DNA of 5,375 bases from Sphingomonadales bacterium (GTDB lineage: Bacteria > Pseudomonadota > Alphaproteobacteria > Sphingomonadales > Sphingomonadaceae). A program made the position numbers and the translations under genes. Within the stretch, counting starts at the first letter, position 1, and every line of letters begins with the position of its first letter. The stretch covers positions 1 through 5,375 of the forward strand of contig JAGPVK010000247.1 of the NCBI GenBank assembly GCA_018067055.1, read 5' to 3'. Shown one piece after another: positions 1 through 5,375 of this stretch. Below the pieces are notes generated by a model, which worked only from the letters and a program-made list of their open reading frames with translations, searched no databases and was not told where the DNA came from.

Positions 1-609
1 TTCTGCGCCAGCGTTGATCAGTTCATGCTCGTCATGATAGCCCCAGTCGACCCCGACCGGGCGCACGCTGGCATTGACCGCCATCGCCATGTCAAAGCTG
101 GTATCACCGATCATCGCCGTTGTTTCCGGTGCTGCGCCGGCTTCGGCCATCGCCAGTTCGACCATCGCCGGATGCGGCTTGGATGGGTGCCGGTCTGCCG
201 TCTGCAGCGTGACAAAACGATCAGACAGACCGTGGGTTTCCAGCACATGCTGGAGCCCGCGATCCGACTTGCCGGTGGCGACACCCAATAGCCAGCCGGA
301 TGCCTCCAATTCTTCCAATAGCAGCAGCAGTCCGTCATAGAGCGGCTCGTGCACGCCACCCGCCTGGCGCAGTTCAAAAAAGCCGTCCTTGTAGGATTGC
401 GTCACCGCCGCGACGATTGCCTCATCGCCCTCTGGCAGCAATTGCGATACCGCTTCGATCAGGCTGAGACCGACAATCCGCCGCACCAGATGATGATCGG
501 GCGGGATCAGACCGTGCTTTTCAAACGCCTGATCCATCGAGGCGCAGATATTGGCCTGGCTATCGACCATCGTGCCGTCACAATCGAACAGAGCTAGTTT
601 GTTGGTCAT
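1..609 (-). CDS. HAD-IA family phosphatase, phosphoglycolate phosphatase-like (3' partial)
   Basis: A haloacid dehalogenase-superfamily hydrolase, probably a cytosolic phosphatase acting on a small phosphorylated metabolite through an aspartyl-phosphate intermediate. The 203 residues visible begin MTNKLALFDCDGTMVDS. Motif I supplies nucleophile Asp9 and general acid/base Asp11. A helical C1-type cap follows at about residues 17-95. Motif II is VATGKS (Thr112), motif III SKPHP (Lys144) and motif IV GDTSFD (Asp169, Asp173), so the catalytic set is complete. The reading frame is open to the window edge. Relatives are about 215-225 residues, so perhaps 15-20 C-terminal residues are missing. The ATG overlaps the TGA of the upstream paiB-like gene as ATGA, and a GGAGAG Shine-Dalgarno lies just upstream, which fixes the start and suggests translational coupling. 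The family call is firm. The substrate (phosphoglycolate, pyrophosphate or other) cannot be told from sequence, so no symbol is given. Confidence 0.9.
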   Translation of the reverse strand, partial: MTNKLALFDCDGTMVDSQANICASMDQAFEKHGLIPPDHHLVRRIVGLSLIEAVSQLLPEGDEAIVAAVTQSYKDGFFELRQAGGVHEPLYDGLLLLLEELEASGWLLGVATGKSDRGLQHVLETHGLSDRFVTLQTADRHPSKPHPAMVELAMAEAGAAPETTAMIGDTSFDMAMAVNASVRPVGVDWGYHDEHELINAGAE

Positions 610-1241
610 GTCTCTCCAAATTCCTGCATCAAATGAGCCATGGCGCGACGCCCGGTTGCATCCAGTGCCGCAGCCGCCTTTTTACGAACCGCAGCCGGTT
701 TGTTCTGGCCAAGCTTGGCGGTCGGCCGCCAGGCCAGTATTTCCATTTCAAAGCCAACAATCGCGTCGACCATCTTGTCGAATTTTACCGCATCCATCTT
801 GTCCCGCCGCCATGGCGTTTTGGGCAGCAGTTTCGCTTCATTCTGTGCGGTCAGATCGTCAAGCAGACTGATCAGGCCCTCGCGTTCCATCTGGCGCACC
901 TTGCCTTCCAGTTCCAGCGCCAGATAATTCCAGGTCGGCACCTGGTCGTCCAGCCCATACCAGTCGGGGCTGATATAGGCATCCGGACCATTGATCACGC
1001 AAAGTGCCGGTTTCTTCGCGATATGTCTGGTCAGCGCATTGCCGCGCGACAGATGGAATTGCAACGCACCGTCGCCGGTTGAAAAAACCGGGACATGGGC
1101 CACGCGCGGGCCGTCCGGTGTGTCGGCAAAAATCATTCCGAAACCGATCTCCGCAATCATCGCCTCGAGCGCAGCCCGTTCGTCGGCGTCCTGATGATCA
1201 TTGGCAGATTTGGGCCAGCGAAAGGCGGGATTGGGATGCAT
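606..1241 (-). CDS. PaiB-family FMN-binding split-barrel protein
   Basis: A 211-residue protein of the PaiB family ('FMN-binding negative transcriptional regulator'). The name comes from Bacillus subtilis PaiB, part of the paiAB locus that dampens sporulation and degradative-enzyme genes. The fold is the flavin-reductase-like split barrel, and a DNA-binding role here is unproven. Visible hallmarks in order are an N-terminal MHPNPAFRW (family members usually start with a short MY-P-F type segment), HLSRGNAL at 63-70, the strongly conserved YISPDWY at 89-95, VPTWNY at 101-106, and AKLGQNK at 175-181 in the C-terminal helical part. Length is normal for the family. The start lies 2 nt after the TAG of the pseudouridine synthase gene. 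No strong Shine-Dalgarno is seen, only a purine stretch (AAGAAA), so translation probably depends on re-initiation. The next Met (residue 28) would remove conserved sequence and is unlikely. Its stop overlaps the HAD gene start. Confidence 0.88.
   Translation of the reverse strand: MHPNPAFRWPKSANDHQDADERAALEAMIAEIGFGMIFADTPDGPRVAHVPVFSTGDGALQFHLSRGNALTRHIAKKPALCVINGPDAYISPDWYGLDDQVPTWNYLALELEGKVRQMEREGLISLLDDLTAQNEAKLLPKTPWRRDKMDAVKFDKMVDAIVGFEMEILAWRPTAKLGQNKPAAVRKKAAAALDATGRRAMAHLMQEFGET
611..625 (-). promoter_or_regulatory. Ribosome binding site of the HAD phosphatase gene
   Basis: On the minus strand the sequence before the ATG reads AGGAATTTGGAGAGAC. GGAGAG lies very close to the start and AGGAA slightly further away. 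It sits inside the last codons of the paiB-like gene and supports the start that overlaps that gene's stop codon. Confidence 0.6.
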
Positions 1242-1243
1242 TG

Positions 1244-2533
1244 CTATTTCGGTTTCTTGTGCAGTGCCTGTTTGACCTTGGCCTTGTGCGGCATGTTTTT
1301 CTTGTGCGTTGCCTTGCCGGCATTGGGGCGTTCGCGCTTGCTCGGCTTGCCCGCCTTGGTCGGCTTGCCATCATTCTCTCCGCGACCGCGCCGTTCGCCG
1401 CGCTTGTCCTTGCGGATCATCTTGGCGTGCGCCTTGGCCTGCTGCTTGCGCACCATTTTGCCAGCCGGCTTCTTCTCGTCGAGTGGCAGGTCGCCGAGGC
1501 TGAGGTCGAGTCCAAGATTTTCAATGGTCTCGGCAAAATGGGTTGGCAGGTCTGCGGTCACGTCGAGATTGTGACCGTCGGGATGCTCGATCCGTAACCG
1601 CCGCGCGTGCAAATGCATTTTGCGGCTGATCGAGCCGGTCAGAAACGCGTCCTTGCCGCCATATTTGCCGTCGCCGACAATCGGGTGGCCGATCGCCGCC
1701 ATATGCACACGCAGCTGATGGGTGCGTCCGGTATGGGGTTGCAATTCGACCCAGCAAGCACGGTTGCCCGCCCGTTCGATGATCCGGTAGCGAGACTTGG
1801 CCGACTGGCCATTTTCTTCGTCAACATGCATTTTCTCGCCGCCGGAACCCGGCTGCTTGGAAAGCGGCAGATCGATCACGCCATCGGCAATTTCCGGCAC
1901 GCCCATTACAATCGCCCAATAGACCTTGCGGACGTCGCGACCGGAAAAACGCTTGGAGAAAAAGGCCGCTGCCCCGGGCGAACGCGCCAGCAGGATCACC
2001 CCGCTGGTATCCTTGTCGAGCCGGTGGACCAGCTTGGGCCGCGATTTCGCATCAAAGGTCAGCGCGTCGAGCAAGCCATCGAGATGAGTCGTGGTCTTGC
2101 TGCCGCCCTGTGTCGCCAGTCCGGGAGGCTTGTTGACGACAATCGCCGACTTGTCCTTGTGAATAACCAGTTCCCGGGCGAAATCGATCTGGTCCTGCGA
2201 CAGGTCCGACTTGGCTTTCGCGACGCGCCCCGGCCGTTCGATTTCCTGTGGGGGGACCCGCAATATCTGTCCGGCCTGCAAGCGATCACCCGGCGCCACT
2301 CTTTTGCCATCTACCCGCAATTGCCCGGTCCGCGCCCAGCGCGAAACAATATTGAACGGCACGTCGTCCATGTGCCGCTTGAACCAGCGATCGACCCGGA
2401 TATCATCATCGTCGGCAGAAATCGTGAACTGCCGGACATCCAGTGTCTTCAGCGCCTGCATCTGTTCCTTGGTCGAGCCCTGCGGGGTTTCTTCCTCAGA
2501 GCCGCTTTCAGCGGTTGGGTCAAAGCCGCTCAT
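1244..2533 (-). CDS. rluC: RluA/RluC-family 23S rRNA pseudouridine synthase
   Basis: A 429-residue enzyme that converts uridine to pseudouridine in RNA. The closest named type is RluC, which modifies 23S rRNA, although the exact target uridines are inferred. Layout: an acidic, probably disordered N-terminus (1-30); an S4 RNA-binding domain at about 45-95 (DDIRVDRWFKRH onward); and the catalytic domain from about 125 to 335 with NKPPGLATQGG (134-144), HRLDKDTSG (170-178, catalytic Asp173) and HTGRTHQLRVHMAAIGHP (267-284). A Lys/Arg-rich tail follows at 353-429. The reading frame stays open upstream to 2623, but that stretch is an out-of-frame reading of crcB. The Met at 2533 is chosen because its ATG overlaps the crcB stop as ATGA and has CAGGG seven bases upstream. 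The gene ends with TAG, 2 nt before the paiB-like start. Without the tail, the length matches the RluC family. Confidence 0.93.
   Translation of the reverse strand: MSGFDPTAESGSEEETPQGSTKEQMQALKTLDVRQFTISADDDDIRVDRWFKRHMDDVPFNIVSRWARTGQLRVDGKRVAPGDRLQAGQILRVPPQEIERPGRVAKAKSDLSQDQIDFARELVIHKDKSAIVVNKPPGLATQGGSKTTTHLDGLLDALTFDAKSRPKLVHRLDKDTSGVILLARSPGAAAFFSKRFSGRDVRKVYWAIVMGVPEIADGVIDLPLSKQPGSGGEKMHVDEENGQSAKSRYRIIERAGNRACWVELQPHTGRTHQLRVHMAAIGHPIVGDGKYGGKDAFLTGSISRKMHLHARRLRIEHPDGHNLDVTADLPTHFAETIENLGLDLSLGDLPLDEKKPAGKMVRKQQAKAHAKMIRKDKRGERRGRGENDGKPTKAGKPSKRERPNAGKATHKKNMPHKAKVKQALHKKPK
1337..1369 (-). repeat. 18-bp-period imperfect tandem repeat in the rluC tail
   Basis: Two 15-base copies, at 1337-1351 and 1355-1369, differ at one base and lie 18 bases apart. 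On the coding strand they encode GKPTK-A-GKPSK within the basic C-terminal tail of the pseudouridine synthase. The period is a whole number of codons, so copy-number change would keep the frame. Confidence 0.75.
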
Positions 2534-2907
2534 GCCAGCGCCCTGACCGTCATAAGGCCAGCGAACAGCGCCAGCACCGCGCCGATAACAGAGATCAGGG
2601 CGTAACCGATTGCGGTGCCCCATTGGCTTCGCTCGATCATATTGAGTACTTCCAAACTAAAGGTCGAAAAGGTTGTAAAACCGCCGAGCAGACCCACGCC
2701 AAGCAGCAGCCGCCAGGGCTCATCAGAAAAATTGCCGCGCGCCAGCACGCCAGCAAGCACGCCCATCAAAAAGCCGCCGCTGACATTGGCCACCAGCGTC
2801 CCGTACGGAAAGCCCATGCCGCCCAAATGGAATATCAGCCGGCCGAGATGATAGCGCGCTGCCGCACCAATGGCACCGCCTGTCATAACAAGAAGGGTCG
2901 CGTTCAT
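2530..2907 (-). CDS. crcB: CrcB/Fluc fluoride ion channel
   Basis: A 125-residue inner-membrane protein of the CrcB/Fluc family. These proteins form dual-topology dimers that passively export fluoride and protect cytoplasmic enzymes. Four hydrophobic segments lie at about 3-26, 33-57, 66-90 and 98-121. Family signatures are all present: GGAIGAAARY (10-19), PYGTLVANVSGG (34-45) with the pore-lining Asn41, and GGFTTFSTFSLE (75-86). The last holds the two fluoride-coordinating phenylalanines (Phe80, Phe83) and the Gly/Thr loop that binds the central structural sodium ion in Fluc structures. Length is typical. A good ribosome site (AAGGGA) precedes the ATG and overlaps the stop of the upstream gene 9 nt away. 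The stop overlaps the rluC start. No fluoride riboswitch can be seen upstream, because the preceding DNA is coding. Confidence 0.96.
   Translation of the reverse strand: MNATLLVMTGGAIGAAARYHLGRLIFHLGGMGFPYGTLVANVSGGFLMGVLAGVLARGNFSDEPWRLLLGVGLLGGFTTFSTFSLEVLNMIERSQWGTAIGYALISVIGAVLALFAGLMTVRALA
2541..2545 (-). promoter_or_regulatory. Ribosome binding site deciding the rluC start
   Basis: On the minus strand CAGGG is followed by the 7-base spacer CGCTGGC and then ATG at 2533. It lies within the final codons of crcB. This favours the 429-residue start over the longer upstream reading frame. Confidence 0.6.
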
Positions 2908-2912
2908 CGGCG

Positions 2913-2918
2913 TCCCTT
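2913..2918 (-). promoter_or_regulatory. Ribosome binding site of crcB
   Basis: AAGGGA on the minus strand overlaps the TAA stop of the ribbon-helix-helix gene and stands five bases before the crcB ATG (spacer CGCCG). It is the clearest Shine-Dalgarno in the window and allows crcB to be initiated independently. Confidence 0.65.
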
Positions 2919-3180
2919 AGTCGGCTTGGACGGTTTTTCCAAGCAGATCATTGGTCAGCCACAAGCGGATGGCGGTGGCAAGTCCCGGCGGCTGGGTGGC
3001 AGCGATCCGTTCGACGTCAATCCGGGCGACCAATGCGTTGAGCGGCAGACCGTGCTGATCGGACGCGGCTTTCAGCAAATCCCAGAACAGGGGTTCCAGA
3101 GAAATCGATGTCTGATGCCCGGCAATGGTGATGCTGCGCTTGACCGGCGGATGGAAGATTTCGGGCTTTGCTAGATCCAC
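2917..3180 (-). CDS. Small ribbon-helix-helix domain protein
   Basis: An 87-residue protein of the alphaproteobacterial ribbon-helix-helix type (Pfam RHH_4-like). Such domains dimerise, and the paired N-terminal beta-strands enter the DNA major groove. The core pattern is clear: strand VKRSITIAGHQTSISLE (13-29), helix A through FWDLLKAASDQHG (32-44), the turn LPLNALV (45-51), helix B to about 57, then a C-terminal helix with ATAIRLWL (68-75). Length is normal. The start is GTG at 3180, with GGCGGGAA eight bases upstream. It overlaps the last 10 nt of hemH, and no in-frame Met occurs before the fold. Its stop is 9 nt before crcB. Targets are unknown. Placement inside the operon makes a regulatory role, possibly on its own operon, plausible but unproven. 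Confidence 0.87.
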   Translation of the reverse strand: MDLAKPEIFHPPVKRSITIAGHQTSISLEPLFWDLLKAASDQHGLPLNALVARIDVERIAATQPPGLATAIRLWLTNDLLGKTVQAD

Positions 3181-4178
3181 CCGGACAATTCCCGCCGTAC
3201 CAGCGTGTCCAGCATATTGATGCTGGTATCACTGTCATTCAGGCAAGGCAGATAGGCGAATTGCTCGCCGCCGCCGGCTTCGAACTGCTCCTTGCCCCTG
3301 ATCGCGAGTTCCTCGCAGGTTTCGAGACAGTCGCTGGAAAACCCGGGCGCAAAAATCGCGATTTTCTTCTTTCCCTGCCCCGGCAGCGCCTCCAGCACTT
3401 CATCGGTCGGCGGGCCGAGCCATTTTGCCCGGCCAAAGCGCGATTGAAACGCCACGATCAGCTCCTTGCCCATTCGTTCAGACAGCAGCCGAGCGGTCTT
3501 CTGACAATGGCAATGATAGGGATCACCCATTTCCAGCGTGCGCTGCGGCATGCCATGGAAGCTCGCGACAATCGCATCCGGCTCGAAATCGAGCGCGGCA
3601 AGACCCTGCTCGAGGCTGGTCGCCAGCGCCTCTATATAAGCAGCGTCATCATGATAGGCGGGCAGCAGCCGGATCGCCGGTTGCCAGCGCATGGCGGCAA
3701 TTGCGTCAAACACCGCATCGTGGACGCTGGCGGTGGTGGCGCCGCTATATTGCGGATAGAGCGGCGCGATCAATATGCGATCGCATCCGGCCGCCTTCAT
3801 CCCGTTCAACCGGTCGCTGATGCTCGGATTGCCGTAGCGCATGGCCCAGTCGACCATCACACCATCCAGTTTCCCGGCCAGCTTTTCGGCTTGCCTGCGG
3901 GTGTAGAAAGCCAGGGGTGAACCGTCCTCGGTCCAGACCAGGCTATAAGCTTCGGCAGATTTTGCCGGCCGCGTGTTCAGAATCACGCCGCGCAATATCG
4001 GTTGCCAGATGATCGACGGTATCTCGACCACTCTTTTGTCCGACAGAAATTCCTTGAGATAGCGTTTGACCGATTGCTTGTCGGGGGCGTCGGGCGTGCC
4101 GAGATTGACCAGCAATACACCGATCCGCTTTGCCACGACGGGCGGATGATCCTTTGGCAATGGCCCCGTTTCACGCAT
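3171..4178 (-). CDS. hemH: Ferrochelatase
   Basis: A 335-residue ferrochelatase, which inserts ferrous iron into protoporphyrin IX to give protoheme in the last step of heme synthesis. It is expected in the cytoplasm at the inner-membrane face. Signatures in order: RIGVLLVNLGTPDAP (18-32), KRYLKEFLSDKRVVEIP (38-54), LIAPLYPQYSGATTASV (136-152), SFHGMPQRT (206-214, catalytic His208), AFQSRFGRAKWLGPPTDE (243-260), FSSDCLETCEE (280-290, conserved acidic Glu286) and PCLND (311-315). Cysteines stand at 132, 223, 225, 284, 288 and 312. Several lie where some alphaproteobacterial ferrochelatases carry a [2Fe-2S] cluster. Length is normal. The ATG is 3 nt after the stop of the molybdenum hydroxylase gene, and the LPKDHPP segment next to it is typical of this group. 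The 3' end overlaps the next gene by 10 nt. Confidence 0.96.
   Translation of the reverse strand: MRETGPLPKDHPPVVAKRIGVLLVNLGTPDAPDKQSVKRYLKEFLSDKRVVEIPSIIWQPILRGVILNTRPAKSAEAYSLVWTEDGSPLAFYTRRQAEKLAGKLDGVMVDWAMRYGNPSISDRLNGMKAAGCDRILIAPLYPQYSGATTASVHDAVFDAIAAMRWQPAIRLLPAYHDDAAYIEALATSLEQGLAALDFEPDAIVASFHGMPQRTLEMGDPYHCHCQKTARLLSERMGKELIVAFQSRFGRAKWLGPPTDEVLEALPGQGKKKIAIFAPGFSSDCLETCEELAIRGKEQFEAGGGEQFAYLPCLNDSDTSINMLDTLVRRELSGWI
3189..3196 (-). promoter_or_regulatory. Ribosome binding site supporting the GTG start of the ribbon-helix-helix gene
   Basis: GGCGGGAA on the minus strand, inside the 3' end of hemH, followed by an 8-base spacer and GTG. It is the main evidence for starting the small gene inside hemH. 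Confidence 0.5.
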
Positions 4179-4181
4179 GAC

Positions 4182-5375
4182 TTAAGATACTTCCCCGAAA
4201 AGTGGCAGTTGCCGGAGGCGGACGCCGGTTGCCGAGAATAGAGCATTGGCCACGGCAGGTGCAACCGCTGGTACACCGAGCTCTTCATAGCCGACTGGTT
4301 CTTCCTCGCTTCTGATAAATTCGATCTGGATCGGCGGAATTTCCGCCAGTCGCGGCAAGGACAGGTCGCGTAGCCGCTTTGCCGTCGGTAGTCCATTTTG
4401 AAATCTTGTGGCGCTGCCCAATGCCATCGCCAGGCCAAAGACAATGCCGCCCTCGATTTGTTGCCGGGCAATATCGGGGTGGATGATCCGGCCGATGTCG
4501 ACGGTAGCGGAAATCCGGCGCACTGCCAGACCACTGGCTCCTCGGCTCGCGCTCGCGATAACCGCAATATAGCCGCCGCGCATGCTGTGACAGGCCAGAC
4601 CCTGGCCGCTGCTATCGAGACCACCATCCCATCCGGCCATGGCGGCGACACCGGTCAGGCAGCGGGCCAGTCTCGGCTGGTTGTTCATCATCTGCATCCG
4701 AAAGGACAAGGGCTCGATGCCGGCCTTTGCCGCCAGTTCATCGATGAACGATTCGAGATAGAAGATATTGCTGCTGTGTGCGTTGCTTCGCCAGTTACCG
4801 GTCGGCACGCCGACAAAGGCGCTATGATGATCGACGGTGAGATTGGCGATATCATATGGCACATCAAGACCGGCCACGGCTTTGATGTCGGCGTCCCCGA
4901 TGGTGGACCGCATCGCCGTTACAGTGTCTTCACCCTCAAACAGGCGCCTGACCTGTTCGCGGGCCGATGGCGGAGCCGCGATCTTGATCTGCAACGCCTC
5001 GACGCGTCCGCCCTTGCCCATGGCAGCGTCCAGCCGTGCCTGGCTGGGCGCCCGGTAACGATCATGCATCAAATCTTCGGCCCGCGACCAGACCAGTTGC
5101 ACCGGCCGCCCCATTTGCTTCGCAATCTTCGCGACCTGGCCGGCAATATCATTGTCCAGATTGCGGTCGAACGACCCACCGCTCAACATCGGATACAGCG
5201 TCACCCGGTCCTGGCCGATATTCAGCATGCTGGCCGCTGCCTGCGCGGCTGCGACCGGTGCCTGCGTCGCCATCCACAGTTCCAGACCACCATCCTTATA
5301 TTCTGCCGTCGCCGTCCGCGTTTCGATCGGCGCATGCAGCGCCGCATCGGCGTGGTAGCGAGCCTGAAGCACATT
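4182..5375 (-). CDS. Molybdopterin-binding subunit of an IorB/xanthine dehydrogenase-type hydroxylase (5' partial)
   Basis: The C-terminal half (about 397 residues) of a molybdenum hydroxylase large subunit, closest to the isoquinoline 1-oxidoreductase beta subunit type. Such proteins hold the molybdopterin cofactor and oxidise aromatic or aldehyde substrates with water-derived oxygen. They usually pair with a small [2Fe-2S] subunit and are often periplasmic. Visible family blocks, counted from the GTG at 5372, are LHAPIETRTATAEY (12-25), LELWMATQAP (30-39), the Gly-rich MLSGGSFDRN (62-71), PVQLVWSRAEDLMHDRYR (90-107), GNWRSNAHSSNIFYLESFIDELA (192-214), RQQIEGGIVFGLAMAL (303-318) and EELGVPAVAPAVANALFSATG (363-383). 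Glu364 aligns with the catalytic base. The frame is open beyond 5372 to the window edge and full-length relatives are about 700-750 residues, so that GTG is not the start. FDRN replaces the more usual FGRR. The substrate is unknown. It ends 3 nt before hemH. Confidence 0.88.
   Translation of the reverse strand, partial: NVLQARYHADAALHAPIETRTATAEYKDGGLELWMATQAPVAAAQAAASMLNIGQDRVTLYPMLSGGSFDRNLDNDIAGQVAKIAKQMGRPVQLVWSRAEDLMHDRYRAPSQARLDAAMGKGGRVEALQIKIAAPPSAREQVRRLFEGEDTVTAMRSTIGDADIKAVAGLDVPYDIANLTVDHHSAFVGVPTGNWRSNAHSSNIFYLESFIDELAAKAGIEPLSFRMQMMNNQPRLARCLTGVAAMAGWDGGLDSSGQGLACHSMRGGYIAVIASASRGASGLAVRRISATVDIGRIIHPDIARQQIEGGIVFGLAMALGSATRFQNGLPTAKRLRDLSLPRLAEIPPIQIEFIRSEEEPVGYEELGVPAVAPAVANALFSATGVRLRQLPLFGEVS
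4190..4196 (-). promoter_or_regulatory. Ribosome binding site of hemH
   Basis: GGGGAAG on the minus strand lies 11 bases before the hemH ATG, within the final codons of the upstream gene. The spacing is long, but there is no better candidate. Confidence 0.45.

Noticed and set aside
1004..1597. Plus-strand open frame of 197 codons opposite the paiB-like gene and the rluC tail
   Set aside because: Its composition (Leu, Ala, Arg and His runs) is that expected from the complement of Lys/Arg-rich codons. No family signature is visible.
1607..2605. A 332-codon open frame on the plus strand opposite the pseudouridine synthase gene
   Set aside because: It lies wholly antisense to rluC and the end of crcB, has no recognisable domain, and reads as a GC-rich shadow of the real genes' codon pattern.
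2534..2623. N-terminal extension of the pseudouridine synthase by 30 residues
   Set aside because: These codons are an out-of-frame reading of the crcB 3' end. The ATGA overlap with a Shine-Dalgarno at the downstream Met is the better start.
2908..3000. Possible fluoride riboswitch upstream of crcB
   Set aside because: The gap before crcB is only 9 nt, and the DNA before it encodes the conserved C-terminal part of the ribbon-helix-helix protein. No riboswitch-like fold was recognised by eye.
2443..3920. Two long plus-strand frames (2443-3174 and 3168-3920) opposite crcB, the ribbon-helix-helix gene and hemH
   Set aside because: Both are antisense to clearly recognisable genes, lack domain features, and are explained by third-position GC bias.
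3983..4651. Minus-strand frame of 222 codons spanning the molybdenum hydroxylase-hemH junction
   Set aside because: It is a different frame of two well-identified proteins and has no motif of its own.
5370..5372. GTG as the true start of the molybdenum hydroxylase gene
   Set aside because: The frame is open to the window edge and the first residues already match the middle of the family, so this is an internal Val codon of a truncated gene.

Overview
The window looks like ordinary core chromosome of an alphaproteobacterium, most likely a member of the Sphingomonadales. This rests on the moderately high GC content, the alphaproteobacterial type of ferrochelatase (internal Cys-rich HCHC motif, PCLND near the C-terminus), a small 'KRSITIAGH' ribbon-helix-helix protein of a type common in that class, and an RluA/RluC-type pseudouridine synthase with a long Lys/Arg-rich tail next to a HAD phosphatase. 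The taxonomic call is from recognition, not from a database search.

All seven genes lie on the minus strand, so transcription runs from high to low coordinates. In transcription order they are: (1) the C-terminal half of an isoquinoline 1-oxidoreductase/xanthine dehydrogenase-type molybdenum hydroxylase large subunit (5375-4182, 5' end outside the window); (2) ferrochelatase HemH (4178-3171); (3) a small ribbon-helix-helix DNA-binding-type protein with a GTG start (3180-2917); (4) a CrcB/Fluc fluoride channel (2907-2530); (5) an RluC-family 23S rRNA pseudouridine synthase (2533-1244); (6) a PaiB-family FMN-binding split-barrel protein (1241-606); (7) a HAD-IA phosphatase of the phosphoglycolate phosphatase type (609-1, 3' end outside the window).

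The packing is extreme. The spacings are 3 nt, a 10-nt overlap, 9 nt, a 4-nt ATGA overlap, 2 nt and a 4-nt ATGA overlap. There is no room for internal terminators, and no stretch over 10 nt lacks a gene. The simplest reading is one long polycistronic unit whose promoter lies beyond the right edge, possibly with promoters hidden inside coding sequence. The genes do not form an obvious pathway. They combine small-molecule oxidation, the last step of heme synthesis, a putative regulator, fluoride export, ribosomal RNA modification, a flavin-fold protein and a housekeeping phosphatase.

I found no mobile element, CRISPR array, RNA gene, attachment site or broken gene. I see no convincing new system. 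The points worth a second look are the embedded regulator and fluoride channel, the extra cysteines of HemH, the altered Gly-rich motif in the molybdenum hydroxylase and the basic tail of the pseudouridine synthase.
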